From assembly GCF_900100265.1 (NCBI RefSeq), contig NZ_LT629696.1:62001-126000 (forward strand): 64,000 nt of DNA, in the 5' to 3' direction. Made by a program: the position numbers and the translations under genes. This stretch comes from Leifsonia sp. 466MF. GTDB taxonomy: Bacteria; Actinomycetota; Actinomycetes; Actinomycetales; Microbacteriaceae. Of this stretch, positions 1-9,655 are shown in pieces (positions within the stretch are counted from its first letter, which is position 1; each line of letters opens with the position of its first letter). The notes under the pieces are model-generated. The model made no database searches. It saw only the letters and a list, made by a program, of their open reading frames with translations, and had not been told where the DNA came from.

Positions 1-444
1 GAACATGGATGCGGTGACCAGCACCACGACGCCGGTGTTGACCCCCAGCCACAGCTTGCGGCGTCCCGACCCGTCCGTGCGCTGGCCGAGCACGGGAGCG
101 AGCAGGGCCACGACCGCGCCGGCGATGCCGACGCCCCACGCCAGCCCGCTCGACAGCACGGCGACAGCGGCGTCGTACGCGGCATGCGCCGGTCCTGATG
201 TACTGGCCTCGGCATCCCGAGCCGCCACGATCGAGGGCGAGACGAAGAGGCTGCTGGTCAGGTAGACGGTGAACACGAAGGTCGTGATGACCGCGTTGAA
301 GGCGGCTCCGCCCCAGTCCCAGGCCGCCCAGGCGACCACCCACCCGCGGGGGATGCGGCGGTCGGTCGCGCTGTCGGCGAAGAGCGGGCTCGCGGTCGTC
401 ACCAGGGCGTCGCCGTCGACGCCGCGGGGTTCGGCACCTGTCAT
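1..444 (-). CDS. MFS transporter, UMF1 (Atg22-like) type, N-terminal part
   Basis: The gene runs off the left edge, so only the first 148 codons are present. The reverse-strand frame reads MTGAEPRGVDGD followed by RGWVVAWAAWDWGGAAFN and a hydrophobic first helix. The WAxWDWGxxAFN motif at about residues 37-48 is typical of UMF1-type major facilitator proteins. A second helix and the loop GQRTDGSGRRKLW (cytoplasmic loop 2-3 motif) follow. There is no Shine-Dalgarno sequence; a -10-like TACGCT lies 6 nt before the ATG, so the mRNA is probably leaderless. The substrate cannot be told. The family call is secure, the exact function is not. Confidence 0.8.
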   Translation of the reverse strand, partial: MTGAEPRGVDGDALVTTASPLFADSATDRRIPRGWVVAWAAWDWGGAAFNAVITTFVFTVYLTSSLFVSPSIVAARDAEASTSGPAHAAYDAAVAVLSSGLAWGVGIAGAVVALLAPVLGQRTDGSGRRKLWLGVNTGVVVLVTASMF

Positions 445-590
445 AGCCACAGCGTAGGGCGTGGCGGGGAACGGCCGGTGAACGGCGCGGCTCCGCGACC
501 GCACGGTGGCCTTTTGGGTGGCCGCACGGATTCAGCCCACCGCTGGGCCACCGGTATCGTGACGAGCACCCGACCCGTGGAGGTTCCATC

Positions 591-1556
591 GTGAGTACCG
601 CCTCGTCCGCCCCGAACCCGTACGCCTGGGTGCGGCACCTGCTGCCCCGCGTGGTGATCGGCGCGCTGATCGCCGCCGCCCTCGTCGGCGTCTACGCCGT
701 CATCCTCGGCCGGTTCGACGACACCTGCTGGCGGCTGATCGGCACCATCGCCCTGTTCGTCTTCTTCGCCCTGATCTCCTGGTACGACGCCGACGTCTCG
801 GCGCGGCGGGCGTCGTGGTTCGGCGCGGTCAGCGTCGTCACGTCGGTGTACCTGTTCGGGATCGGGCTGTGGAAGGTGTGGGTCCCCGACGTGCAGCCGG
901 TCGACGGCCTGTACGGGTCCGACGGCTACGACCCGTGGTGGCAGCCGTTCTCCTGGTTCCTGCTCGTGCTGGTGACGCGGATCGGCCTGCTCCACATCCA
1001 CCTGGTGCTGAACACGCAGCGCCGGTTCACCGGGCCGATCATGAGCAAGGTGACGGTGGCGACCCTCGTGCTCGTCGGGCTGCTCACCGCCGGACTGTCG
1101 CTGCCGCTGATCTGGACGCACGTCGACTTCGGCGAGACGTACTGGCGTCTGGTGGCCGTGGTGGCGATTCTGGATGCGCTCGGCACGGTGCTCATCCCGC
1201 TCACGTACTCGCTGTTCGGGCCGAAGGCGGTGCGCCCTGCGCCGGCACCCTATGCCGGTCCGGGCGCGATGCCGTACGCGCCGCCGCCCGTGCAGGCTCC
1301 CGCCCAGGGTCCGACGTTCGCGCCGGCCGCGGCGCCGGCTGCTACTCCCGGCTGGACGCCGACCGCTCCGCCCACGCCCGTTGCGGCACCGGCACCCGCC
1401 GCCGCGCCTGCCTCCGCCGCGGCGCCCGTCTCCGCATATCCGCGCCTCGACGCCTCGGCGGGACTCCGGCTCGAATGGCCGCGCTACATCAACGGCCAGC
1501 CGCTCCCCGCGCGTCCCGACGGCTCGCCGGACTTCACCGGGGTGGTCGGCTACTGA
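591..1556 (+). CDS. Hypothetical four-helix membrane protein with Pro/Ala-rich tail
   Basis: The product has 321 residues. Residues about 15-215 hold four or more hydrophobic segments (for example VVIGALIAAALVGVYAVILG and VTVATLVLVGLLTAGLSLPL). A low-complexity tail rich in Pro and Ala covers about 215-290. A short ordered end (LRLEWPRYINGQPLPARPDG) closes the protein. The GTG start is supported by GGAGG about 8 nt upstream at 579-583. The gene stands alone, divergent from the transporter on its left and convergent with the alarmone synthetase on its right. I recognise no family; a cell-envelope role is only an inference from the membrane topology. Confidence 0.75.
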   Translation: MSTASSAPNPYAWVRHLLPRVVIGALIAAALVGVYAVILGRFDDTCWRLIGTIALFVFFALISWYDADVSARRASWFGAVSVVTSVYLFGIGLWKVWVPDVQPVDGLYGSDGYDPWWQPFSWFLLVLVTRIGLLHIHLVLNTQRRFTGPIMSKVTVATLVLVGLLTAGLSLPLIWTHVDFGETYWRLVAVVAILDALGTVLIPLTYSLFGPKAVRPAPAPYAGPGAMPYAPPPVQAPAQGPTFAPAAAPAATPGWTPTAPPTPVAAPAPAAAPASAAAPVSAYPRLDASAGLRLEWPRYINGQPLPARPDGSPDFTGVVGY

Positions 1557-1560
1557 CCGC

Positions 1561-2292
1561 TCAGCGCGACGCGGGGAGGCTGTAGACCGTTCCCCGGTCG
1601 TCGCCGCGCACCTGCCGGTGCAGGTCCTCCATCGTGAGGTCGAGCTGGCTGGCCGTGCCTGCCGCTGCGGTCAGATCGCGCAGCAGACCGGCCGGCACCT
1701 CGCCGTCGTACTTGTAATAGATCTTGTGCTCGAGGCTGGCCCAGAAGTCCATCGCGACCGTCCGCAGCTGGATCTCCACCGGCACCAGCACCGGCCCGTC
1801 GCTGAGGAAGACGGGAACCTCGACGATCACGTGCAGGCTCTTGTACCCGTTCGACTTCGGATGCGCGATGTAGTCCTTCACGCGCAGCACCCGGACGTCG
1901 TCCTGCGCGGTCAGCAGGTCGAACACCCGGTACACGTCGGAGACGAAGCTGCACACGATCCGGATGCCGGCGATGTCGGTGATCGCCTCGCGGATCGCAT
2001 CGAAGCTCGGCTCGCAGTTCTTGCGGATGACCTTCTGCTCGATGCTCTCGGGCGACTTGAGGCGGCTCGAGAGGTGCTCGATCGGGTTGTAGTCGTGGAG
2101 CTCGGCGAACTCCTCGCGGAGGATGCTCACCTTGGTCGAGATCTCGTCGATGCCGAACTTGTACGGCATGATGAACCGCGCGAAATCGTCCCGGAACGCC
2201 TGCACCTCGCTGAGCGTCGCGGGGTCGATGTTCTGCAGCGCCTCGATGGCGCGCGTGGAGAGGAGCGGGGCTGCGGCGGGATCCGTTTCCAT
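1561..2292 (-). CDS. Small alarmone synthetase (RelA/SpoT synthetase domain only)
   Basis: The 243-residue protein contains only the (p)ppGpp synthetase fold, with no HD hydrolase, TGS or ACT domain, which fits the small alarmone synthetase group (RelQ/YjbM-like). Visible family motifs are DIAGIR (106-111), PKSNGYKSLH (145-154), EIQLRT (173-178) and the following HK near 189-190. Such enzymes transfer pyrophosphate from ATP to GDP or GTP in the stringent response. The ATG at 2292 has no ribosome-binding site; TAGCGT lies 7 nt upstream, so the transcript is probably leaderless. It converges with the preceding membrane-protein gene, with only 4 bp between the stops. Confidence 0.9.
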   Translation of the reverse strand: METDPAAAPLLSTRAIEALQNIDPATLSEVQAFRDDFARFIMPYKFGIDEISTKVSILREEFAELHDYNPIEHLSSRLKSPESIEQKVIRKNCEPSFDAIREAITDIAGIRIVCSFVSDVYRVFDLLTAQDDVRVLRVKDYIAHPKSNGYKSLHVIVEVPVFLSDGPVLVPVEIQLRTVAMDFWASLEHKIYYKYDGEVPAGLLRDLTAAAGTASQLDLTMEDLHRQVRGDDRGTVYSLPASR

Positions 2293-2372
2293 GATCCCGA
2301 CGCTATCGACGGTGCTTGTGCGGCCGGTGTGAATCGCACCGGGCCGCGCGGTGCCGGGCCTATGGTGACGCT

Positions 2373-3002
2373 ATGGCCCACACGCTCACCGGAGACGCCG
2401 ATCTGTTCCTGCCGGAGTTCGACGACCCGCCTGCCGAGCCGGGTGGACTGCTCGAGGAGTGGGTCCGCCGCGCGAAGGAGCGCGGAGTGCGCGAGGCGCT
2501 CGCGGCGACGCTCGCGACCACCGACGAGGACGGCGCGCCGGATGCGCGCACCGTCGCTCTGAGGCGCCTCACGGCCGACGGCGTCGAGTTCGGCACGTCG
2601 TCGGACAGCCGGAAGGGACGACAGCTCGCGGCCGATCCGCGCGCCGCCGTCGTGCTCTACTGGCGAGAGCTCCTGCAGCAGGTACGGGTGACCGGCCGGG
2701 TGGAGCGGCTCGGCGACGACGAGTCCGACGACCTGTTCGCGCGCAGGACGCGTGAGGCGCAGGCCGCGACGACGGTGAGCGAGCAGGATGCGCCCCTCGA
2801 CGACCTCGACCTGCTGCGCGGGGCTGCCCGCGACATCCTGGCCGCGGAGGGTCCGATCGGCCGGCCGGAGCACTGGTACGCGTACCGCGTGGTGCCCGAC
2901 CTCATCGAGTTCTGGCACGGCAGCCCGGACCGCCTGCACCGTCGCCTCCGCTACGTGCGGGTCGACGGCGGCGCGTGGACGGTCTCGCGCGTCCAGCCGT
3001 AG
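2373..3002 (+). CDS. pdxH: Pyridoxamine 5'-phosphate oxidase family protein (PdxH-like)
   Basis: The 209-residue product fits the PdxH family, FMN enzymes that oxidise pyridoxine or pyridoxamine 5'-phosphate to pyridoxal phosphate. Family features in order: LATTDEDGAPDARTVALR (about 47-64), SRKGRQLAADPRAA (about 79-92), YWRELLQQVRVTGRVERL (96-113) and the C-terminal WYAYRVVPDLIEFWHG with LHRRLRY. The family's usual P-R-S-Q segment is altered here to TVSEQDAPL, so exact substrate use is uncertain. An in-frame upstream extension exists, but the ATG at 2373 is preferred: TATGGT lies exactly 6 nt upstream, giving a leaderless start. The next gene begins 35 nt after the stop. Confidence 0.82.
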   Translation: MAHTLTGDADLFLPEFDDPPAEPGGLLEEWVRRAKERGVREALAATLATTDEDGAPDARTVALRRLTADGVEFGTSSDSRKGRQLAADPRAAVVLYWRELLQQVRVTGRVERLGDDESDDLFARRTREAQAATTVSEQDAPLDDLDLLRGAARDILAAEGPIGRPEHWYAYRVVPDLIEFWHGSPDRLHRRLRYVRVDGGAWTVSRVQP

Positions 3003-3037
3003 TGGGCGGGGACGAAGCGGTGGTCGGGGAGGAAACC

Positions 3038-3562
3038 GTGGATGCGACGGCCCGGCCGGTCCTCATCCTGTATTGCGCGCTGCCGGGCGCGGGCAAGACG
3101 ACGGCGGCGCGCGAGCGGGCGCGGGAGATCGGCGCCATCGGGTTCAGCGCCATCCGGTTCAGCCCCATCCGTTTCAGCACCGACGAGTGGATGGCCGACC
3201 TGGGTCTCGACTACTTCGATCCGCTGCGCGACCGGGTGCAGGCGCGGCTCGACCGGCTGTGGCGGGAGCTGCTCGAACACGGGCAGAGCGTGATCCTCGA
3301 GGACGGGTCGTGGACACGGGCAGAGCGCGACGAGCTCCGGCGGGTCGCGCGGGGTTTCGGGGCGACCACCGAGCTGCACGTCTTCGACATCCCCGTCGAG
3401 GAGCTGTGGCGACGACTCGAAGGCAGGAATACGCGTCCGGGTCACGGAGAGGTTCCGATCACGCGAGAGCTGCTCGACGAGTCGCTGCAGAGGTTCGAGG
3501 CTCCCGATGCCGCGGAACTCGCGCTGTTCGACCGCTGGATCGTGCACACGGGTGGATCGTGA
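3038..3562 (+). CDS. P-loop ATP-binding kinase-like protein (zeta-toxin/AAA_33 type)
   Basis: The 174-residue protein opens with a hydrophobic strand and the Walker A motif ALPGAGKTTAARE. The segment FSTDEWMADLG at about residue 50 matches the D-E substrate-side motif of small AAA_33 kinases, followed by VILEDGSWTRAERDELR and a lid-like region ending VEELWRRLEGRN. This pattern is seen in small-molecule or nucleotide kinases and zeta-toxin relatives; the substrate is unknown. The start is set by GGGGAGG at 3026-3032, 5 nt before the GTG; an alternative GTG at 3002 overlaps the pdxH stop but has a poor ribosome-binding site. The repeated IGFSAIRFSPIRFS is a small internal duplication. No antitoxin gene is adjacent. 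Confidence 0.72.
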   Translation: MDATARPVLILYCALPGAGKTTAARERAREIGAIGFSAIRFSPIRFSTDEWMADLGLDYFDPLRDRVQARLDRLWRELLEHGQSVILEDGSWTRAERDELRRVARGFGATTELHVFDIPVEELWRRLEGRNTRPGHGEVPITRELLDESLQRFEAPDAAELALFDRWIVHTGGS

Positions 3563-3575
3563 TCATCGCGCCAGA

Positions 3576-3594
3576 TAAGGTAAGGCTTACCTAA
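3576..3594 (+). promoter_or_regulatory. DtxR/IdeR-type iron box
   Basis: The 19-bp site reads TAAGGTAAG, a central G, then CTTACCTAA. This is a near-perfect dyad that fits the known TTAGGTTAGSCTAACCTAA class of iron boxes. The symmetry continues outward to 3571 and 3599 with one mismatch. It lies 20 bp upstream of the siderophore-interacting protein start, so iron-dependent repression of that gene is expected. Confidence 0.85.
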
Positions 3595-3613
3595 TCTGGC
3601 GACGGGAGCTCCG

Positions 3614-4459
3614 ATGGCACGAACCAACATGCAGGCGACGCGCGTGAAGCCGGAGCGCTCCGAGTTGCTCGTCCTGCACGTTCTGCGCCGCGAACGGATC
3701 TCGTCCGGGTTCGTCCGCGTGACGCTCGGCGGCGGAGACATCGAGCGGTTCGTGCCGCTGGGATACGACCAGTGGTTCCGGCTGTTCATCCCGGTGGGTG
3801 ACGACTCGACCCTCGACCGGCTGCCCACGAAGCTCGACACCCTGGCCTACGCCCGCTACCTCGCCATCTCGAAGGCCGTGCGGCCGGTGCTGCGCAACTA
3901 CACCGTCCGGGCCTTCCGGCCGGACGGTCCCGAAGGGCCGGAGCTCGACGTGGACTTCGTCCTGCACCGGGCGGCCGACGGCTCCAGCGGTCCGGCCGCA
4001 TCCTGGGCGGAGGGATGCGCGCGCGGCGATGCGGTCGCCATCATCGACGAGGGCCGCACCTTCGCTCCGGCCGCGGAGATCGCGCACCTGCGGATCGTCG
4101 CCGACGAGACCGGACTTCCCGCCGTGGCCGGAATCCTGGCCTCTCTCGCCGAGCGCTCCAGCGTCTCGCCGGGGCTGGAGGGCACCGCGGTCATCGAGGT
4201 GCCGAACCCGGACGACGTGCAGGAGCTCATCGCGCCGGCCGGGATGGATGTGCGCTGGGCTGTCCGGGGCGAGCGCGGTGGCGTGCCGGGCGCGCTCGCC
4301 GCCGATGCCGCGCGGTCGCTCGCCGTCCCCGCGGTGCGCTCGTACGGCTGGGCTGTGGGCGAGTCGGAGCTGGCGGTCGGGATGCGCAGGCACTGGCTCT
4401 CCACCGGCACGGCGAAGGCCGACATCGTGTTCTGCGGATACTGGAAATCGCGGCACTGA
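3614..4459 (+). CDS. Siderophore-interacting protein (FAD-dependent ferric-siderophore reductase)
   Basis: The 281-residue protein matches the SIP/ViuB family, cytosolic flavoproteins that release iron from imported ferric siderophores by reduction. The FAD-binding motif RNYTVRAF is at about residues 94-101, followed by DVDFVLHR. The C-terminal domain contains ADETGLPAVAGIL and ends in ADIVFCGYWKSRH, the family's NAD(P)H-side signature. The ATG is preceded by GGGAG 5 nt upstream. The DtxR-type box in its promoter directly supports an iron-starvation role. No siderophore transporter or biosynthesis gene is adjacent, so it is a stand-alone iron-responsive unit. Confidence 0.92.
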   Translation: MARTNMQATRVKPERSELLVLHVLRRERISSGFVRVTLGGGDIERFVPLGYDQWFRLFIPVGDDSTLDRLPTKLDTLAYARYLAISKAVRPVLRNYTVRAFRPDGPEGPELDVDFVLHRAADGSSGPAASWAEGCARGDAVAIIDEGRTFAPAAEIAHLRIVADETGLPAVAGILASLAERSSVSPGLEGTAVIEVPNPDDVQELIAPAGMDVRWAVRGERGGVPGALAADAARSLAVPAVRSYGWAVGESELAVGMRRHWLSTGTAKADIVFCGYWKSRH

Positions 4460-4485
4460 CGGGGAATACGCATCCCCCCTCCAAA

Positions 4486-4506
4486 GTTGAGTCTGGTGTA
4501 CTCAAG
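4486..4506 (+). promoter_or_regulatory. HAIR operator 1 upstream of dnaK
   Basis: The site reads GTTGAGT, seven bases, ACTCAAG. This matches the HspR-associated inverted repeat consensus CTTGAGT-N7-ACTCAAG except for the first base. It is the distal of two HAIR copies before dnaK and resembles the copy before clpB at 28453. Confidence 0.9.
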
Positions 4507-4522
4507 TTTTGGGCTTGACGTC

Positions 4523-4551
4523 TTGACACCATCCCTTGTGGATGACAGTCT
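4523..4551 (+). promoter_or_regulatory. Probable sigma-A promoter of the dnaK operon
   Basis: TTGACA at 4523-4528 is a perfect -35 box. A 17-bp spacer leads to CAGTCT at 4546-4551, a weak -10. HAIR operator 2 begins at 4550 and would cover the transcription start, consistent with repression by HspR. The -10 assignment is inferred. Confidence 0.5.
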
Positions 4552-4570
4552 TGAGCCGTCGAGGCTCAAG
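4550..4570 (+). promoter_or_regulatory. HAIR operator 2 upstream of dnaK
   Basis: CTTGAGC, seven bases, GCTCAAG: the two arms are perfectly complementary. It lies 54 bp before the dnaK ATG and overlaps the predicted promoter start region, the usual position for HspR repression. Confidence 0.9.
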
Positions 4571-4576
4571 TCTTGA

Positions 4577-6487
<1,911 letters not shown>

Positions 6488-6489
6488 TC

Positions 6490-7155
6490 ATGTCGGACCA
6501 GAACGGCGGCTCCCCGGAGCCAGAACACGAGGAGCCGATCATCCGCGACAAGCGGAGGATCGACCCCGAGACCGGGAAGGTCCGGCAGCCCGAGGGTGAG
6601 CAGAAGGCGGACGACGCCGGCGAGCACGACCTCGCGCACGAGGAGCTCGTCGACGTCGGACCGGCCGAGAACCAGGAGGAGGGTCCCATCCTGAGCGATG
6701 ACGACCTCGACATCCTGTCCGGCCAGACGACCGCCGAGCAGCTCGCGGCCGAGCGTCTCGCCGACCTCCAGCGGGTGACCGCGGAGTACGCGAACTACCG
6801 CAAGCGCACCGAGGCCAACCGTGAGATCGAGCGCGAGCGTGCGGTCGGCGATGCGGTGAAGGGGCTCATCCCCGTGCTCGACGACCTCGAGCGCGCGGAG
6901 AAGCACGGCGATCTGGGGGAGGGCAGCGCGTTCTTCACCATCGCCGCCAAGCTCCGGACCGCGGTCGAGCGTCTCGGCCTCACCCCGTACGGCGAGAAGG
7001 GCGAGCCCTTCGACCCGCAGATCCACGAGGCGATCTTCCAGCAGCCCACCCCCGGCGTGACGGCGGACACCGTCGCCGAGGTGGTCGAGACCGGCTACCG
7101 GCTGGGCTCCACCACCGTCCGGGTGGCGAAGGTCGTCGTCGCGGTGCCGGCCTGA
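6490..7155 (+). CDS. grpE: Nucleotide exchange factor GrpE
   Basis: The gene starts 2 bp after the dnaK stop, so the two are translationally linked. The 221-residue protein has a long charged N-terminal segment (about 1-75) that is expected to be disordered. The GrpE core follows, with the coiled-coil region LADLQRVTAEYANYRKRTEA and the beta-domain ending in ETGYRLGSTTVRVAKVVVAV, the family signature region. It releases ADP from DnaK and acts as dimeric thermosensor. The acidic N-terminal extension is common in actinobacterial GrpE. Confidence 0.97.
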   Translation: MSDQNGGSPEPEHEEPIIRDKRRIDPETGKVRQPEGEQKADDAGEHDLAHEELVDVGPAENQEEGPILSDDDLDILSGQTTAEQLAAERLADLQRVTAEYANYRKRTEANREIERERAVGDAVKGLIPVLDDLERAEKHGDLGEGSAFFTIAAKLRTAVERLGLTPYGEKGEPFDPQIHEAIFQQPTPGVTADTVAEVVETGYRLGSTTVRVAKVVVAVPA

Positions 7156-7287
7156 CCCGGCGACACGGCGCACGGCATGGCGGAGCGGCGGGGAACGGTT
7201 CCCGCCGCTCCGCTCGGCCTGTGCGCGCACGATTTTTCATGCAGACTTCATCCACGAACACCGACAACGACTTGAGAGGAGGCGCCC

Positions 7288-8280
7288 GTGGCTAGCCAAG
7301 ACTGGTTCGACAAGGACTTCTACAAGGTCCTTGGCGTCTCCAAGGACGTCAGCGAGGCGGACCTCAAGAAGACCTACCGCAAGCTCGCCCGCAAGTACCA
7401 TCCCGACTCCAACCCCGGCGATGCCGCCGCGGAGGCGAAGTTCAAGGAGATCAGCGAGGCCTACTCGGTGCTCAGCGATCCGGAGGAGCGCAAGGAGTAC
7501 GACCAGATCCGCGCCATGGGGACCGGTGCCCGGTTCACGGCTCCGGGATCTGGCGCCCAGGGCGGCTTCGACGACGTCTTCGGCGGGATGTTCGGCCAGG
7601 GCGGAGCGGGCGGCCAGCGCTACACGTTCCAGCAGGGCGGCGGCGACTTCGACGACGTCTTCGGCGGGCTCTTCGGCAACGGCCGGTTCGGCACGACGAC
7701 CGGCGGGTTCCGCGGCTACGGCGGCCCGACGCGCGGCCGCGACGTGACCGCACACACCACCATCGACTTCGTGACCGCGACGCGCGGCGAGACCATCACG
7801 CTGCAGGCGTCCGACGGCAAGCCCATCAAGGTCAAGATCCCCGCCGGCGTCGCCGACGGGCAGAAGATCAAGCTGCGCGGCAAGGGCCAGCCGAGCCCGG
7901 ACGGCGGGGAGGCGGGCGACATCGTGCTCACCGTCTCTGTGCGCAAGCACCCCGTCTTCGAGCGCGACGGCCTGAATCTCCGCGTCAACGTCCCGGTCAC
8001 CTTCGCGGAGGCCGCGCTCGGCGCGACCATCGAGGTGCCGACGCTCGGCGGCGACCCCGTCAAGCTGCGCGTCGCCCCCGGAACCCCGAGCGGCCGCGTG
8101 CTGCGCGTGAAGGGCCGCGGCGTCGAGACCAGCAAGGGCACCGGCGACCTGCTCGCCGTGGTCCAGGTCGCCGTGCCGTCGCACCTGTCCGCTGACGCCA
8201 AGGAGGCGCTCGAGGCGTTCGCCGCGAAGCTTCCCGACGAGAACCCGCGCGACGACATCCTGGCCAAGGCCCGGAGCTGA
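7288..8280 (+). CDS. dnaJ: DnaJ/CbpA-type co-chaperone without zinc finger
   Basis: The 330-residue J-protein has an N-terminal J domain with the HPD motif (YHPDSNPG, about residue 38). A Gly/Phe-rich segment follows (about 90-150). The two C-terminal beta domains include [26 protein letters not shown]. No cysteine-rich CxxCxGxG repeats are present; the protein has no Cys in that region, so it is class B (CbpA-like), although it sits in the dnaK operon where actinobacteria usually carry a zinc-finger DnaJ of nearly 400 residues. The GTG start is supported by GAGAGGAGG. It is followed 2 bp later by hspR. Confidence 0.95.
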   Translation: MASQDWFDKDFYKVLGVSKDVSEADLKKTYRKLARKYHPDSNPGDAAAEAKFKEISEAYSVLSDPEERKEYDQIRAMGTGARFTAPGSGAQGGFDDVFGGMFGQGGAGGQRYTFQQGGGDFDDVFGGLFGNGRFGTTTGGFRGYGGPTRGRDVTAHTTIDFVTATRGETITLQASDGKPIKVKIPAGVADGQKIKLRGKGQPSPDGGEAGDIVLTVSVRKHPVFERDGLNLRVNVPVTFAEAALGATIEVPTLGGDPVKLRVAPGTPSGRVLRVKGRGVETSKGTGDLLAVVQVAVPSHLSADAKEALEAFAAKLPDENPRDDILAKARS

Positions 8281-8282
8281 CG

Positions 8283-8696
8283 ATGGACGAGCACAGCCAG
8301 GTCTTCGTGATCTCGATCGCGGCGGAGCTCGCGGGCATGCACCCGCAGACGCTCCGCCAGTACGACCGGCTCGGACTCGTCAGCCCCAGCCGCACGGCCG
8401 GCAAGTCGCGCCGCTATTCGATGCGCGACATCGAGAAGCTCCAGGAGATCGCCCGCCTCGGCTCGGAGGGCGTCAGCCTGGAGGGCATCCGCCGCATCCT
8501 CGAACTGGAGGATCAGGTGGGCGAACTTCGCGGCCGCGTCCGGGAGCTGGAGAGCGCCCTCGCCGACGAGCTCCTGAACCGTCCGGGCCGCCGCGTGTTC
8601 GCGGCGGGCTCGGAGGGCGAGGTCGTCTCGATGCGCGCAGGCACCCGCGTGCGCCGCAGCAACCAGCTCGTCGTCTGGCGCCCCCTCGAGCGCTGA
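8283..8696 (+). CDS. hspR: Heat shock repressor HspR (MerR family)
   Basis: The 137-residue protein starts 2 bp after dnaJ. A MerR-type winged helix covers about 8-80 (ISIAAELAGMHPQTLRQYDRLGLV, then RRYSMRDIEKLQEI). A short coiled coil follows (EDQVGELRGRVRELESALADE), and a basic tail ends RRSNQLVVWRPLER. The family binds HAIR sequences; three are present in this window, two before dnaK and one before clpB. It therefore closes a local feedback loop on its own operon and acts in trans on clpB. The long inverted repeat at 8733-8795 lies just downstream and may terminate the operon. Confidence 0.97.
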   Translation: MDEHSQVFVISIAAELAGMHPQTLRQYDRLGLVSPSRTAGKSRRYSMRDIEKLQEIARLGSEGVSLEGIRRILELEDQVGELRGRVRELESALADELLNRPGRRVFAAGSEGEVVSMRAGTRVRRSNQLVVWRPLER

Positions 8697-8732
8697 CCGC
8701 TCGACCGCTCGCGTCCCCCGAGTCCCATCTTC

Positions 8733-8795
8733 CGTCGAAGTGCACGTCGTGGCTGCCAAATCCCCGAAATAGCCGCCACAACGTGCGCTTCGGCG
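8733..8795. repeat. Long imperfect inverted repeat between convergent genes (element A)
   Basis: A 21-nt left arm (8733-8753, CGTCGAAGTGCACGTCGTGG...) pairs with 8775-8795 with three mismatches; the loop is 21 nt. It lies between the convergent hspR and isochorismatase genes and can form a hairpin for both transcripts. Its arm is nearly the same sequence as the arm at 37929-37950, so it is a dispersed element. No T-run follows. Confidence 0.75.
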
Positions 8796-8800
8796 CCGTG

Positions 8801-9538
8801 TCAGAGCGACGAGACGCCCTGGCCGACGTAGAGGGTGTTCTGGATGTTGTGCGCCTCGGTCGCGGCGATGTCGTCGTCGATCCCGGCCCGCACCTCGCGC
8901 ATGAGCTTGTGCAGTTCGGCGTGCTTCTCCGGGAGCCGTGCGTGGCCGGTGCTGTCCCACAGGTTCGACACCGGCAGCGTGTCGCCCGCCTCGACCGCGA
9001 GCGTCCACTCCTCCGTTGTGGCGACGGCGGCGAACTCCGACTGCATCGTCACCAGCACGCTGCGGTGGAGGGCGTCCGCCGAGATCGCGCCGGCCTCGTT
9101 GACGAGGTCGAGCGTGCCCGTGGCATCCGACAGGAACTCGACGGTGAAGCCGAGCTCGGACGCATCTCGAGCCGTCCCCGCGCAGCAGTGCTGCGTCATG
9201 TAACCGGCGATGGTGACCGTGTCGACGTCGTTGGCCCGCAGCCAGCTCTCGAGATCGGTGCCGGGGAACGCGGAGACGCTCCCCTTGGTCACCACGTGCG
9301 CGGGCGTGCGATCGATGATCGTCTCGTGCAGCGCGGCGCCGTCCGAGCCGCGCGCGAAGACCGGCGACCCTTCGTCCTCGATGTGCTGGACGACGACGAC
9401 CGGAACGCCGTGGTCGTCGGCCGCGTCCCACGCGACCTCGATGTTGGGGATGGACGTCATCAGATCCGGGTAGCAGATCTTCAGGTTGCCGGTGACGTAC
9501 TCGTTCTGCAGGTCGATCACGATCAGCGCGCGCTTCAT
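8801..9538 (-). CDS. Isochorismatase-family cysteine hydrolase
   Basis: The 245-residue protein has the isochorismatase-like fold. The catalytic triad is visible as Asp9 (LIVIDLQNEY), Lys85 (VVTKGSVSAF) and Cys118 in YMTQHCCAGTARDA; the nucleophile is doubled by a second Cys. Family members hydrolyse isochorismate, nicotinamide, N-carbamoyl compounds or similar amides. The C-terminal 50 residues extend beyond the minimal domain. The ATG has no Shine-Dalgarno sequence; TAGAGT lies 6 nt upstream, so it is leaderless. It is a monocistronic gene and nothing adjacent reveals its substrate. Confidence 0.87.
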   Translation of the reverse strand: MKRALIVIDLQNEYVTGNLKICYPDLMTSIPNIEVAWDAADDHGVPVVVVQHIEDEGSPVFARGSDGAALHETIIDRTPAHVVTKGSVSAFPGTDLESWLRANDVDTVTIAGYMTQHCCAGTARDASELGFTVEFLSDATGTLDLVNEAGAISADALHRSVLVTMQSEFAAVATTEEWTLAVEAGDTLPVSNLWDSTGHARLPEKHAELHKLMREVRAGIDDDIAATEAHNIQNTLYVGQGVSSL

Positions 9539-9655
9539 GGCTGAACTCTAAAGGTCTCGCCGTCGCGTCGACAGCGCATCTCGACAATATGCTCCTGGCC
9601 GAACGTCGGGGGTCCATGTCAGGCTGGGTGCTACCACCTCACATTGGAGCCCAGA

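Noticed and set aside
3038..3562. Toxin-antitoxin system (zeta-like toxin)
   Set aside because: No small antitoxin gene lies next to it and the neighbour is a PdxH-like enzyme; kinase is the safer call.
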